The translations under genes were made by a program, and so were the position numbers. From the NCBI GenBank assembly GCA_029851835.1, contig JARKVD010000037.1:1-48615 (forward strand): DNA of 48,615 nucleotides. Reading direction: 5' to 3'. Positions 40,681 to 48,615 of the stretch are shown here, in pieces. The notes beneath the pieces are model-generated. The model ran no database searches and was not told where the DNA came from. It saw nothing but the letters and a program-made list of their open reading frames with translations. The stretch comes from Clostridium sp. (lineage in GTDB: Bacteria > Bacillota > Clostridia > Clostridiales > Clostridiaceae). Position 1 is the stretch's first letter. Each line of letters begins with the position of its first letter.

Positions 40681-40818
40681 TGTTTCTTCACATGTAGCTT
40701 GTCCTCCACATTTACTACATTTTGTACTGTAGTTTGTTGTCCACACTCTGTATCCACATTTTATACACAGTTTTATCCACATTTGTTCTTTCTTGTTATT
40801 TACATCTTCCTTTTTCAT
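40678..40818 (-). CDS. Zinc-ribbon peptide, 46 aa
   Basis: ATG 40818 overlaps the stop of the preceding peptide gene (ATGA). MKKEDVNNKKEQMWIKLCIK, then CGYRVWTTNYSTKCSKCGGQ and ATCEET. C-x2-C twice makes a zinc ribbon. It is translated just before the rep leader. Confidence 0.6.
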   Translation of the reverse strand: MKKEDVNNKKEQMWIKLCIKCGYRVWTTNYSTKCSKCGGQATCEET

Positions 40819-40940
40819 CTTTTCATAGCCCAATCTGCCCATAAAGCTAATGCCGTAAATATAACTATCACTCCTACTGTCCCCAACAAGTTGTCAATTA
40901 TTTTTTCCTTCAAGGTCCACTTTTCTACATCCTTATTCAT
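40815..40940 (-). CDS. Small membrane peptide, 41 aa
   Basis: ATG 40940 behind GAGGAG gives MNKDVEKWTLKEKIIDNLLG, then TVGVIVIFTALALWADWAMK: an amphipathic start and one membrane helix. Overlaps the zinc-ribbon gene by 4 bp. Function unknown. Confidence 0.58.
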   Translation of the reverse strand: MNKDVEKWTLKEKIIDNLLGTVGVIVIFTALALWADWAMKR

Positions 40941-41021
40941 CCCTGCATCTCCTCAATCATTTATGATAGGCTTGTCCCTTCAGCTACACTTATTGTCATA
41001 TTTAATTATTGATATATTCCT

Positions 41022-41333
41022 TTAAATTGCCCTTTGTAGAACAATCATACTTTCTGTTCCTAAGGCTGCTATCTTTCTTAGAGTCTCATTTTGAAGTTTT
41101 ATTGTATTTTTAAGTTCCTCTATTTCTCTTTCTAGTTTTTGTTTTTCCAAAGGTGAAAATTTTTCTAATTCTACACCTTCTAATTTTCGAATATGTTCAG
41201 GATGGAACTTTACCCCGGGTACGCCCTTACAAGGTTTAATAATTCCATCTGAAACATATCCTCTTATTGTCACTTCATTACATTGCCACCTAATTGCTAG
41301 GTCTCTTACTGTAAGTAATTTAAAATCCTCCAT
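41022..41333 (-). CDS. Excisionase/MerR-like HTH protein
   Basis: Start at ATG 41333 (GGAGG five bases upstream); an ATG 12 bp further upstream lacks a site. LLTVRDLAIRWQCNEVTIRG, then YVSDGIIKPCKGVPGVKFHP is a winged HTH_17 domain, followed by a coiled coil (PLEKQKLEREIEELKNTIKL). Such proteins act as excisionase or early regulators. It lies in the early operon. Confidence 0.72.
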   Translation of the reverse strand: MEDFKLLTVRDLAIRWQCNEVTIRGYVSDGIIKPCKGVPGVKFHPEHIRKLEGVELEKFSPLEKQKLEREIEELKNTIKLQNETLRKIAALGTESMIVLQRAI

Positions 41334-41359
41334 ATAATCCTCCATCCCGCCATTAGAGG

Positions 41360-41581
41360 TTAGCCTTTAAGATTTTTAGTTATTTGCTCTACTAACTCAT
41401 TCCAACCTAGCAATTCATTAGGTGTACAACCTAGTGCTAAGCTTAATCTTATAATCTTGCTCTCAGTTGCTTCATACTTGCCTTTTTCAAGTTCAGATAA
41501 GTAGCTTTGAGAAATACTACTAATCTTGCTTAACTTGTTAATACTTAAACCTCGTTCTTCTCTAATAGCTCTAATATTCAT
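41360..41581 (-). CDS. XRE-family regulator, 73 aa
   Basis: Starts at ATG 41581 (GGAGGAG upstream): MNIRAIREERGLSINKLSKI, then SSISQSYLSELEKGKYEATE, a classical Cro/C1 helix-turn-helix. The open frame continues upstream only because an operator (41606-41620) has no stop codon. Second regulator of the early operon. Confidence 0.82.
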   Translation of the reverse strand: MNIRAIREERGLSINKLSKISSISQSYLSELEKGKYEATESKIIRLSLALGCTPNELLGWNELVEQITKNLKG

Positions 41582-41605
41582 ATCGCGAATTACTCCTCCC
41601 TCTTG

Positions 41606-41620
41606 TTTGCAATACGCGAA
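41606..41620. promoter_or_regulatory. Repressor operator, site 1 (TTYGC-N5-GCRAA)
   Basis: TTTGCAATACGCGAA, between the two minus-strand regulator genes. Confidence 0.65.
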
Positions 41621-41624
41621 CATG

Positions 41625-41822
41625 CTAGGTAAAAAAAATTGAATTAATAGTTAAATGAGGATCATACTGCTTAAAAAGTTCAGCTATCTTTATCATTTCA
41701 GTTTTAGTAAAGTCCAGTTCCTCATTTTCCTTTTTCTTAAATGTTGGAATTGAAATTCCTAATAAAGTAGCAACTTTATCCTGCGTTATTCCAAATCCTT
41801 TTCTTAAGAATTTAACCTTCAT
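41625..41822 (-). CDS. Cro-like HTH regulator, 65 aa
   Basis: Starts at ATG 41822 (GGGGGTGAT upstream): MKVKFLRKGFGITQDKVATL, then LGISIPTFKKKENEELDFTK. A small Cro/C1-type domain; first gene of the leftward early transcript and divergent from the repressor. Confidence 0.8.
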   Translation of the reverse strand: MKVKFLRKGFGITQDKVATLLGISIPTFKKKENEELDFTKTEMIKIAELFKQYDPHLTINSIFFT

Positions 41823-41837
41823 TTTATCACCCCCTAT

Positions 41838-41852
41838 TTCGCATACCGCTAA
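41838..41852. promoter_or_regulatory. Repressor operator, site 2
   Basis: TTCGCATACCGCTAA, one mismatch to TTYGC-N5-GCRAA, between the early promoter and the first early gene. Confidence 0.5.
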
Positions 41853-41862
41853 CTTAATTATT

Positions 41863-41891
41863 ATATTATTCGCTTTTTGCAAATATGTCAA
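41863..41891 (-). promoter_or_regulatory. Early leftward promoter with operator site 3 in its spacer
   Basis: On the minus strand TTGACA (41891-41886) and TAATAT (41868-41863) are 17 bp apart; the operator TTTGCAAAAAGCGAA (41883-41869) fills the spacer. Bound repressor would block polymerase directly. Confidence 0.75.
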
Positions 41892-41909
41892 TATATTTTA
41901 TAAAAATAT

Positions 41910-41924
41910 TTTGCATTTCGCGAA
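41910..41924. promoter_or_regulatory. Repressor operator, site 4
   Basis: TTTGCATTTCGCGAA, upstream of the repressor -10 (TATAAT at 41953), so it could also regulate the repressor gene. Confidence 0.65.
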
Positions 41925-41991
41925 TTTTATTATAAGATGTTTGCATATTGAGTATAATATAAACATAGATTAGTAAGATGAGGTAATAATA

Positions 41992-42378
41992 ATGGATATG
42001 AAACTCTTAGATACAACCGGGAAAAGAATTGAATTTTTGCTCGATTTGAAAGATATTAAAAAAAATGAATTAGTTAAATATTTGGGTGTTGCGGCTAGTA
42101 CTGTATCTGGTTATATTTCTAGCGCTCGTAAACCTGATATAGAAATGCTTACAAAAATAGCAAATTTCTTAAATGTTAGTACTGACTTCTTATTAATGAG
42201 AACAGATGATTACACTCCAACAATAGAGAGAAATATAGACGGAAGAAAAGTTGTAGTAAAGCTTAACGATAAAAAATGTCACTTAACAGAAGCTCAAATT
42301 CAATTTTTGTTTAACACCTTAGAATCTGCTGGGTGGGATATAGAAAAAGTTTTGAAAGATAACTTTCAAAAAAAATAA
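41992..42378 (+). CDS. CI-type phage repressor
   Basis: 128 residues: TGKRIEFLLDLKDIKKNELV, then KYLGVAASTVSGYISSARKP (helix-turn-helix) and DIEMLTKIANFLNVSTDFLL. The C-terminal half (HLTEAQIQFLFNTLESAGWD) is a short helical domain without a LexA-type peptidase motif, so induction would not follow the usual RecA self-cleavage route. GAGGTAA lies before the ATG. Divergent from the early operon; it should keep lysogeny. Confidence 0.82.
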   Translation: MDMKLLDTTGKRIEFLLDLKDIKKNELVKYLGVAASTVSGYISSARKPDIEMLTKIANFLNVSTDFLLMRTDDYTPTIERNIDGRKVVVKLNDKKCHLTEAQIQFLFNTLESAGWDIEKVLKDNFQKK

Positions 42379-42393
42379 AAAACGAAAAAATAT

Positions 42394-42420
42394 GGAAACT
42401 TTTTGTTTCCTAATTTTTTA
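42394..42420 (+). terminator. Terminator after the repressor
   Basis: GGAAAC/GTTTCC around TTTTT, followed by TAATTTTTTA. Confidence 0.7.
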
Positions 42421-42428
42421 CGCTTACA

Positions 42429-42457
42429 TTGAACACTTGTTCGCTTATCGGTATACA
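42429..42457 (+). promoter_or_regulatory. Integrase promoter
   Basis: TTGAAC (42429-42434), 17-bp spacer, TATACA (42452-42457). A palindrome GAACACTTGTTC (42431-42442) overlaps the -35 box and could be a regulator site. Confidence 0.62.
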
Positions 42458-42492
42458 AATAACATAAAATTTTACATTTTAGGGGGCGCATC

Positions 42493-42579
42493 ATGGAGAT
42501 ATTAACTCTTTTACAATTAGTTGAAGAAATAACTTTAGATGGAGAGATTATTTATACTAATGAAAATAAGGAGGAATAA
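42493..42579 (+). CDS. 28-aa ORF upstream of integrase
   Basis: AGGGGG precedes ATG 42493, giving MEILTLLQLVEEITLDGEII, then YTNENKEE. Its last codons (AAG GAG GAA) form the integrase ribosome binding site, so translation of this peptide may control integrase translation. It is short for a known excisionase. Confidence 0.5.
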   Translation: MEILTLLQLVEEITLDGEIIYTNENKEE

Positions 42580-42581
42580 TA

Positions 42582-43682
42582 ATGGACTACAATATTAACT
42601 ATAGAGAAAAAGATGGTGGATTACAGGCTATTATTTCATATAAAGTCGGTGATAAGTGGAAACAGAAAAGTAAACAGGGATTTAAAAATAACCGAGATGG
42701 CAAAAAGAAGGCAAAAGAATGGGTTGCTGATATGCTTGATACTCTTCGTAATAATTCGCTATTAATAACAGAGGATGAATATAAGTACATAACCTTCAAA
42801 GAGTTTTCTAAGCATTTTTTAAAACATATCAACTCTCACTTAGCTTTTGGTACTATACGAAACTATGAGGGAACATTTAAAGCTTTTTATTGTTTAGCGG
42901 AGAAAAGAATTATAGATATAACCACTCTTGATATACAGAGAGAGGTTGATATTATGCTTAAAATCATGAAAGTTCGCTCTGTAAAAAATAACCTTGGAAG
43001 ATTAAAAGTAATTTTTAAAGAAGCGATAAAGACTTATAATATTATAACTGTTAATCCTTGCGATGATGTTAAGATTAAAGCACGTGATGATAAAAAAGAA
43101 ATTAAAGTAGTAAATGATGAGGATACAAAAATAATACTTGATGAATTAAAAAAAGCAGAAAACAAAGATTCTTATTACATAACACTAATAGCACGATACG
43201 CTGGATTAAGAATTGGTGAGATTAAGGGTCTGGAGAAAGATGATATACACTTAGAAGAAACTGGTTTCATATCAGTATCCAAGCAATGGAAGGAAATAGC
43301 AAGAGGTGTATATGGCTTTGATACGCCCAAAAGTAAACATAGCAAAAGGTTGGTGCCAATGCGTCCAATCCTTCACAGAGAGTTAACTGAGCTTATTTCG
43401 AACACAAAAAGTAATGGAAGATTATTTACAGAATATGAAAGGACAATAACTACAGCTAATAAGTTAAGGATCTCTTATCAACGTTTAGGTTATAACTCCA
43501 TAGGTATACATACTTTCAGACACACATATGCAACTGAGTTAATAGCAAAAGGTTTTGATTTTCAAACTGTTGCTAAACTAATGGGAGATACGGTAGAAGT
43601 AGTTATGAGAACCTACTCGCACTTTTCAGATACTATGATGAACAATGCAACTAATATAATTAGTAGCTGGAATGATAATTAA
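42582..43682 (+). CDS. int: Tyrosine site-specific integrase
   Basis: 366 residues. N-terminal arm-binding domain (about 1-60, REKDGGLQAIISYKVGDKWK), SAM-like core-binding domain (about 65-160) and catalytic domain with R210 (YAGLRIGEIKG), K250 (TPKSKHSKR), H310-x2-R313 (IHTFRHTYATEL) and nucleophile Y345 (MRTYSHF). The position of the second His is Asp336 (LMGDT), a variant also known in Firmicute integrases. It catalyses recombination between attP and attB. Reads toward attR, which lies about 90 bp downstream. Confidence 0.95.
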   Translation: MDYNINYREKDGGLQAIISYKVGDKWKQKSKQGFKNNRDGKKKAKEWVADMLDTLRNNSLLITEDEYKYITFKEFSKHFLKHINSHLAFGTIRNYEGTFKAFYCLAEKRIIDITTLDIQREVDIMLKIMKVRSVKNNLGRLKVIFKEAIKTYNIITVNPCDDVKIKARDDKKEIKVVNDEDTKIILDELKKAENKDSYYITLIARYAGLRIGEIKGLEKDDIHLEETGFISVSKQWKEIARGVYGFDTPKSKHSKRLVPMRPILHRELTELISNTKSNGRLFTEYERTITTANKLRISYQRLGYNSIGIHTFRHTYATELIAKGFDFQTVAKLMGDTVEVVMRTYSHFSDTMMNNATNIISSWNDN

Positions 43683-43692
43683 AAATAATTTT

Positions 43693-43708
43693 TGACGATT
43701 TTGTGACG
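43693..43708 (+). promoter_or_regulatory. Candidate integrase arm-type site, right
   Basis: TGACG at 43693 and 43704, 11 bp apart, just after the integrase stop; the counterpart of 6004-6019. Confidence 0.55.
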
Positions 43709-43747
43709 AAAATTACTTCTAAATAGGCAAACATATTGAAATTGCAG

Positions 43748-43804
43748 GGTTTATAGTGAATTTACTTTTATTTTAATTAATTGGATGTAAATTTACTATA
43801 AACC
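43748..43804 (+). terminator. Phage-host hybrid hairpin spanning attR
   Basis: An 18-bp arm in phage DNA (43748-43765) pairs with an 18-bp arm (43787-43804) made of att centre plus host DNA, with one G-T pair; a T-rich run (TTTTATTTTTTAT) follows. It can terminate the integrase transcript once the phage is integrated. Confidence 0.65.
43772..43796. other. attR attachment site
   Basis: Phage arm TTTAATT (43772-43778), centre AATTGGATGTA (43779-43789), host arm AATTTAC (43790-43796). It shares the 19-bp repeat with attL. Confidence 0.88.
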
Positions 43805-43905
43805 TTTTATTTTTTATGCAACTTTAACTTGAGAATCCACATCCAATTAAGCATTAATATATCCATTGAACCTTTAATGAACCTTAAATTTTTATTTTCA
43901 TAAAA

Positions 43906-43941
43906 ACAGTTAAGTTTAAGAGAGTTCTTAAACTTAACTGT
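43906..43941 (-). terminator. Terminator of the activase gene
   Basis: A 15-bp perfect stem (ACAGTTAAGTTTAAG pairing with CTTAAACTTAACTGT), followed on the minus strand by TTTTTATG. The gap 43805-43905 is host AT-rich DNA; CACATCCAATTAAGC at about 43848 contains an inverted copy of the TTAATTGGATGT att sequence. Confidence 0.88.
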
Positions 43942-43949
43942 ACATTATA

Positions 43950-46900
43950 CTATACCCTACTTTCCACAGAAGTAATAGTATCATCACTACTTACAATATC
44001 CTTTGCAATAGCTACTATTTCTTTTGCATTGCCAGCTATCTCTTTTGCCTTTAATGCAATTTCATCTGTTTTATTTTTCTCCTTATTATCCTTATATTTT
44101 TTTGTTTCTTTTTCTAAATTTTTAAATGCAACTGATAACATCAGCTTTATTCTATTAAGCTGATTAACATTTGATGCCCCAGGATCATAGTCAATAGCCA
44201 CAATATTAGAACTTGGATATCTCTCCTTTAATGTCTTTATCATTCCTTTTCCCGTGATATGATTTGGAAGACACGCAAAAGGTTGAATACAGGCAATATT
44301 AGTTGTCCCACTTTCAATTAATTCAATCATCTCTCCAGTTAAAAACCAACCTTCACCAGTTTGATTTCCAATTGATATTAAAGGTGAGGCCATATCTGCT
44401 AATTGAGTAATTCGCTTAGGACTATGAAATCTCTCACTTTTATCAAGTTCTTTTCTCATAGTTTTTCTATAGCTTTCTATAATTTCAATGGCAACAAAGC
44501 TTAAGGTTTTCGTTACTTTACTTTTTCCTAAATAATCAGCTTTAAATTTTGTATCATAGGTACAATATAGGAAGAAATCAATAAGGTCAGGTACCACTGC
44601 TTCAGCTCCTTCACTTTCTATAACACCTACAATATCATTATTCGCTGTTGGGTGGAATTTAACTAATATTTCTCCTACCACTCCAACCTTAGGTTTAGGT
44701 ACATCAATAATAGGCAAATTATCAAAGTCTTTAATTATTTTTATAATATTGGAGTTGAATTCCTTTTTCTTACCATTTATAAGATTTTCCTTAACAGCTT
44801 CATTCCATTTCTTATATAAACTATTGGCAGAACCCTTTACCTTTTCATAAGGTCTAACCCTATAAAGTACTCTCATGAATAAATCTCCATAAACTAAAGC
44901 CATAGCTCCTCTATTTAAAAATCCTGGAGTTATTTTGAAGCCTGGCTGTTCACACATGCCTAAGGTATTTAAAGATATAATAGGAATCTTTTCAAAGCCA
45001 GCTTGTTTAAGTGCTAACTTTATAAACCCTATATAATTTGTAGCTCTGCATCCTCCACCTGTTTGAGTAATAATAACAGAGGTATTATTTAAATCATATT
45101 TACCTGACTTTAAAGCTTCTATCATTTGGCCTACAACTATTATTGAAGGATAACAAGCATCATTATTTACATACTTTAATCCCTCATCTACAGCCTTCAT
45201 ATCCATAGATGGTAATACAACTACATTATATCCACTAGCCCTTGCAGCAGTTTCTATTAAATCAAAATGTATAGGTGCCATTTGAGGACATAATATAGTA
45301 TGCTTTTTCCTCATCTTTTCATCGAAAGGTGGATTTTTATATACAATCTTTTCTTCAATTGGAACGTATTTTTTTCTTTCTCTTTCATCGATAGCAGCCT
45401 TTAAAGAACGAATTCTAATTTTAGCAGCACCCAGATTGTTTCCCTCATCTATTTTTAATAAGGTATATAATTTTCCTTTTGAAGCTATTATTTCTGACAC
45501 TTGATCTGTTGTCACTGCATCTAAGCCACATCCAAAGGAATTAAGCTGCACTATTTCCAAATTAGGATTTTCCCCTACAAATGCTGCCGCTCTATATAGT
45601 CTTGAATGATATACCCACTGGTCAACTACCCTAAGCTTTTCATTTAATATTCCTAGATGGGCAATGCTATCTTCCGTTAAAACTGCCATATCATAGGAAT
45701 TAATAATATCAGGTATACCATGGTTAATTTCTGGATCTATATGGTATGGTCTACCACATAAGACAACCCCTTTTTTATTATGTTCCTTTAAATAACGTAG
45801 GGTTTCTTCACCTTTTTTTTCAATATCCCTTCTAAAGGAATTCATTTCCTTCAATGCAACATTAACAGCTTCTCTTGCTTCTTTAATTGACACATTAAAC
45901 GCTTTAAATTCATCCACGATTCTTTTAGGAAGGCCCTTCTCATCATCCAAAGAAAAGAAGGGTTCAATAAACATAACATTATTCTCTTTCAACTCGTCCA
46001 TATTGTTTCTTATAACTTCAGGATATGATGTTACCATTGGACAATTGAAATGGTTTGTTGCATCCTTAAATTCTCTTTTCTCATAAGGTATACATGGATA
46101 AAAAATAGTTTTTATTCCTTTATTAATTAGGTCAATAATATGTCCATGTACAAGCTTCGCTGGATAACATGCAGATTCAGACGGAATTGTTTCTATTCCT
46201 AATTCAAAAATCTTTTTACTAGATGGCGATGATAATTTAACACTAAAACCAAGAGTAGTTAAAAGTGTAAACCAAAATGGGTAATTTTCATACATGTTTA
46301 ATACCCTGGGAATTCCAATTTCCCCTCGCCAAGCTTCTTCCTTTGATAAACTTTTGTAAGCAAAAGTTCTCTTATATTTATATTTATAAAGATTAGGCAG
46401 AGGTTCTTTTTTCTTTTTATCAACGCCAAGCCCTCTCTCACATCTATTACCTGAAATGAATTTTTCGCCATTTTTAAATTCATTAACAGTCAGCAGACAA
46501 TTGTTTCCACACTGCCCACATCTTTTAAAGGAAGAATCAATACTAAATGATTCAATTTCCTCCTTTGAAACTATTGAAGATACTTCACCTTCCATATATC
46601 TTTCTCTAGCAATTAAAGCACAGCCAAAGGCCCCCATGAGCCCCGCAATATTAGGTCTTACTGCTTCTTTGCCTGATACTAACTCAAAGCATCGTAGTAT
46701 TGCATCATTATAAAAGGTTCCACCCTGTACAATGATTTTATCGCCTATTTCACTTTTATCCCTTAACTTTATAACTTTAAACAATGCATTTTTTATTACT
46801 GAATAGGACAACCCAGCTGAAATATCCGAAACCGATGCCCCTTCCTTTTGTGCTTGCTTCACCCTAGAATTCATGAAAACTGTACACCTAGAGCCTAAAT

Positions 46901-48332
46901 CAACTGGTGATTTTGACTTTAAAGCTTCTTTTGCAAAATCCTCAATCTTCATATCAAGAGATTTTGCAAAACTTTCAATGAAAGAACCACACCCTGATGA
47001 GCAAGCTTCATTTAAAAGAATACTATCAATTGCTCCATTTTTAATTCTTAAGCACTTCATATCTTGTCCACCAATGTCTAGAATAAACTCTACTCCTGGC
47101 AGAAAATAATCAGCAGCCTTATAATGAGCTATTGTTTCAATTTCCCCTATATCCATATGCAGAGCTGTCTTTATTAATCCTTCACCATAACCTGTTACAG
47201 CAGAATTAACTATCTCCACATCTTTAGGAAGTTTATTGTAAATATCTTTTAAAATGCTAACTGCTTTTTCTAATGGACTTCCCTCATTACTTTCATAGAA
47301 ATCATATAGAATCTTACCATCCTGATCCATAAGAACAGCCTTAGTTGTAGTTGAACCAGCATCAATACCTAAAAATACCTTTCCACAACTACTATTTAAC
47401 TCCTTTGTTTCTGCCACTGACTTGCTATGTCTTTCTTTAAACCTAATGTATTCTTTATCATTATCAAATAAACACTGAAGTCTCTGAGTCTGTTCTTCTT
47501 TTATATCTGATATTTTCTTCACCTTTTTCACTATCTGTGAAAGATTAATTTTGTTTCCTTTTTCTGATAAGAGTGCTGCTCCAATTGCTACGTAAAGCTG
47601 AGAATTTTCCGGTGCAATAAAATGATCTTTATCTAAATTTAATGTGTCAATAAATCGCTTTCTTAATTCCGATAAAAAATAAAGTGGTCCTCCTAAAAAT
47701 GCAACATTCCCCTTTATAGGCTTTCCACATGCCAATCCTCCAATTGTTTGATTTACTACAGCTTGAAATATAGATGCAGCAATATCAGCTTTATTAGCCC
47801 CTTCATTAATCAATGGCTGTATATCTGTTTTAGCAAATACTCCACACCTTGAAGCAATAGGATAAATTATTTTATAATCTTTTGCAAGATTATTAAGCCC
47901 CATAGCATCAGTATTTAAGAGAACGGCCATTTGATCAATAAACGCTCCTGTACCTCCAGCACAACTTCCATTCATTCTTTGCTCAATACCTCCAGCAAAG
48001 TATGTTATTTTTGCATCTTCTCCCCCTAATTCAATTATTACATCTGTATCAGGTATTAATGTCTCTACAGTCTTTGTGCAAGCAATAACTTCTTGGACAA
48101 ATTCAATACCAAGCCATTTAGATACAGATAATCCACCAGAACCAGTTACAACTATAGTACATGTAACATCCTTCATCTTCTCATAGGCATTATTAATAAG
48201 ATTTATAATAGTAGTTCTTATATCAGAAAAGTGTCTTTCATACCTGCTATAAACTAAGTTATTCTTTCCATCTAGTATAGCAATTTTAACTGTTGTAGAA
48301 CCGATATCCAATCCTATTTTATAACCTTTCAT
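43950..48332 (-). CDS. Giant 2-hydroxyacyl-CoA dehydratase activase-type protein
   Basis: About 1460 residues from ATG 48332; a TTG three codons earlier is possible. Two BadF/BcrAD-type ASKHA ATPase domains ([17 protein letters not shown] near 8; [20 protein letters not shown] near 323) each carry the Cys of the bridging [4Fe-4S] cluster ([20 protein letters not shown]). A Cys knuckle (CGQCGNNC), a DUF2229 domain ([26 protein letters not shown]) and a HGD-D-like C-terminal domain ([22 protein letters not shown]) follow. The family couples ATP hydrolysis to low-potential electron transfer; partner dehydratase not in the window. Confidence 0.88.
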   Translation of the reverse strand: MKGYKIGLDIGSTTVKIAILDGKNNLVYSRYERHFSDIRTTIINLINNAYEKMKDVTCTIVVTGSGGLSVSKWLGIEFVQEVIACTKTVETLIPDTDVIIELGGEDAKITYFAGGIEQRMNGSCAGGTGAFIDQMAVLLNTDAMGLNNLAKDYKIIYPIASRCGVFAKTDIQPLINEGANKADIAASIFQAVVNQTIGGLACGKPIKGNVAFLGGPLYFLSELRKRFIDTLNLDKDHFIAPENSQLYVAIGAALLSEKGNKINLSQIVKKVKKISDIKEEQTQRLQCLFDNDKEYIRFKERHSKSVAETKELNSSCGKVFLGIDAGSTTTKAVLMDQDGKILYDFYESNEGSPLEKAVSILKDIYNKLPKDVEIVNSAVTGYGEGLIKTALHMDIGEIETIAHYKAADYFLPGVEFILDIGGQDMKCLRIKNGAIDSILLNEACSSGCGSFIESFAKSLDMKIEDFAKEALKSKSPVDLGSRCTVFMNSRVKQAQKEGASVSDISAGLSYSVIKNALFKVIKLRDKSEIGDKIIVQGGTFYNDAILRCFELVSGKEAVRPNIAGLMGAFGCALIARERYMEGEVSSIVSKEEIESFSIDSSFKRCGQCGNNCLLTVNEFKNGEKFISGNRCERGLGVDKKKKEPLPNLYKYKYKRTFAYKSLSKEEAWRGEIGIPRVLNMYENYPFWFTLLTTLGFSVKLSSPSSKKIFELGIETIPSESACYPAKLVHGHIIDLINKGIKTIFYPCIPYEKREFKDATNHFNCPMVTSYPEVIRNNMDELKENNVMFIEPFFSLDDEKGLPKRIVDEFKAFNVSIKEAREAVNVALKEMNSFRRDIEKKGEETLRYLKEHNKKGVVLCGRPYHIDPEINHGIPDIINSYDMAVLTEDSIAHLGILNEKLRVVDQWVYHSRLYRAAAFVGENPNLEIVQLNSFGCGLDAVTTDQVSEIIASKGKLYTLLKIDEGNNLGAAKIRIRSLKAAIDERERKKYVPIEEKIVYKNPPFDEKMRKKHTILCPQMAPIHFDLIETAARASGYNVVVLPSMDMKAVDEGLKYVNNDACYPSIIVVGQMIEALKSGKYDLNNTSVIITQTGGGCRATNYIGFIKLALKQAGFEKIPIISLNTLGMCEQPGFKITPGFLNRGAMALVYGDLFMRVLYRVRPYEKVKGSANSLYKKWNEAVKENLINGKKKEFNSNIIKIIKDFDNLPIIDVPKPKVGVVGEILVKFHPTANNDIVGVIESEGAEAVVPDLIDFFLYCTYDTKFKADYLGKSKVTKTLSFVAIEIIESYRKTMRKELDKSERFHSPKRITQLADMASPLISIGNQTGEGWFLTGEMIELIESGTTNIACIQPFACLPNHITGKGMIKTLKERYPSSNIVAIDYDPGASNVNQLNRIKLMLSVAFKNLEKETKKYKDNKEKNKTDEIALKAKEIAGNAKEIVAIAKDIVSSDDTITSVESRV

Positions 48333-48371
48333 ATTATACAATTCCCCACTTTCCTAATTTAATTATCATTA

Positions 48372-48517
48372 GTTTCCTTAAGTGAACGTCCAAATTTTAA
48401 TTTGGCTAACGCGAACTTACTCCTTCGAATAAATATGAGAAGGAGTTTCCTTAAGTGAATGTCCAAATCTCTGATTTGGTCTACACGAACTTACTCCTTC
48501 GAATGAATATGAGAAGG
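48372..48517 (-). repeat. Two tandem 73-bp structured repeats in the activase leader
   Basis: Copies 48372-48444 and 48445-48517. Each, on the minus strand, has hairpin 1 (ACTCCTTC/GAAGGAGT, 12-nt loop), then a two-part hairpin: AAGT, TC bulge, GYGT, inner stem CCAAAT..ATTTGG, AYGT/ACAT, TC bulge, ACTT. Differences between the copies keep pairing. TATAAT at 48538-48533 could be the -10 box upstream, placing both copies in the 5' leader of the activase mRNA. The remaining DNA to 48615 is plain AT-rich. Confidence 0.75.
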
Positions 48518-48615
48518 AGTTTCATTTATAATATTATAATACATTTAATAAATATTTCTACTTTTGTAATATTTGTTACTATTTATAACTTTTATTACTT
48601 ATATAAAAACAAAAG

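Larger units (their letters stand above)
5873..43789. mobile_element. Complete siphovirus-type prophage, about 37.9 kb
   Basis: It is bounded by matching att centres (5873-5883 and 43779-43789). It contains integrase, repressor control region, early replication genes, a full HK97-type head module, tail module, holin/amidase lysis genes and a cargo block beside attL. All modules needed for a tailed phage are present. The only visible lesion in a structural gene is a one-base frameshift in the head-tail adaptor. The tape measure length and tail genes fit a non-contractile tail. Confidence 0.93.

Noticed and set aside
40699-41025. A 108-codon plus-strand frame over the region upstream of rep
   Set aside because: It is antisense to two small minus-strand genes with good ribosome binding sites and overlapping ATGA junctions. 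The translation is low-complexity Ser/Phe/His-rich and has no start site.
41582-41623. N-terminal extension of the 73-aa XRE regulator
   Set aside because: The extension is the operator and ribosome binding site region; the ATG at 41581 begins the conserved HTH domain.
1-48615. CRISPR arrays
   Set aside because: No regularly spaced repeat-spacer pattern. The tandem 73-bp repeat near 48.4 kb has no spacers.
1-48615. tRNA or rRNA genes, including a tRNA at the att site
   Set aside because: No cloverleaf or GTTCRA-type T-loop context found by eye; the att centre lies in an intergenic AT-rich stretch.

Overview
The window is AT-rich (roughly 30% GC) Firmicute DNA. Strong GGAGG-type ribosome binding sites, frequent TTG/GTG starts, rho-independent terminators and the gene content point to Clostridium sensu stricto; the species cannot be told from the sequence. 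Three blocks are visible: host chromosome (1..~5870), a complete ~37.9 kb tailed-phage prophage (~5873..43789), and host chromosome again (~43790..48615).

The left host block carries the start of an S9-type peptidase, a secreted Fe/Mn superoxide dismutase, a YdjM-type membrane hydrolase, an EamA transporter, a standalone ATP-cone protein, a cytoplasmic 5'-nucleotidase-like phosphoesterase and an RDD membrane protein. The right host block is one very large 2-hydroxyacyl-CoA dehydratase activase-type protein with a tandem structured repeat in its leader. The prophage sits between the RDD gene and the activase gene. Its att sites share an 11-bp centre; the reconstructed attB and attP each carry perfect 7-bp inverted arms around that centre, which fixes the ends.

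The prophage is HK97-type with siphovirus-like tail genes. From its right end: tyrosine integrase with a small upstream ORF (+), a repressor (+), a divergent control region with four TTYGC-N5-GCRAA operators and two Cro-like regulators (-), then a leftward early region. The early region has a HUH rolling-circle-type replication protein with a candidate antisense RNA over its leader, PcfK/PcfJ homologues, a DUF3102 coiled-coil protein, an HNH protein, a sigma-like late activator and many small genes. Late genes follow: HNH, TerS, TerL, portal, protease, capsid, head-tail joining proteins (one frameshifted), tail tube, frameshifted tail chaperones, tape measure, tail tip, DUF859 protein, holin-like proteins and amidase.

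Between lysis and attL lies an unusual cargo block (about 6.1-10.9 kb): an FtsK-like translocase, a replication-relaxation protein, an XRE regulator, a pair of SpoIIIAC-like membrane proteins, other small membrane proteins, a divergently transcribed hydrophobic peptide, a structured noncoding stretch, and a ribbon-helix-helix protein with five phased operator repeats. With the HUH Rep and PcfJ/PcfK, the element looks like a phage carrying plasmid or conjugation-type parts. That block and the antisense-RNA/HUH locus are the best candidates for an undescribed system.
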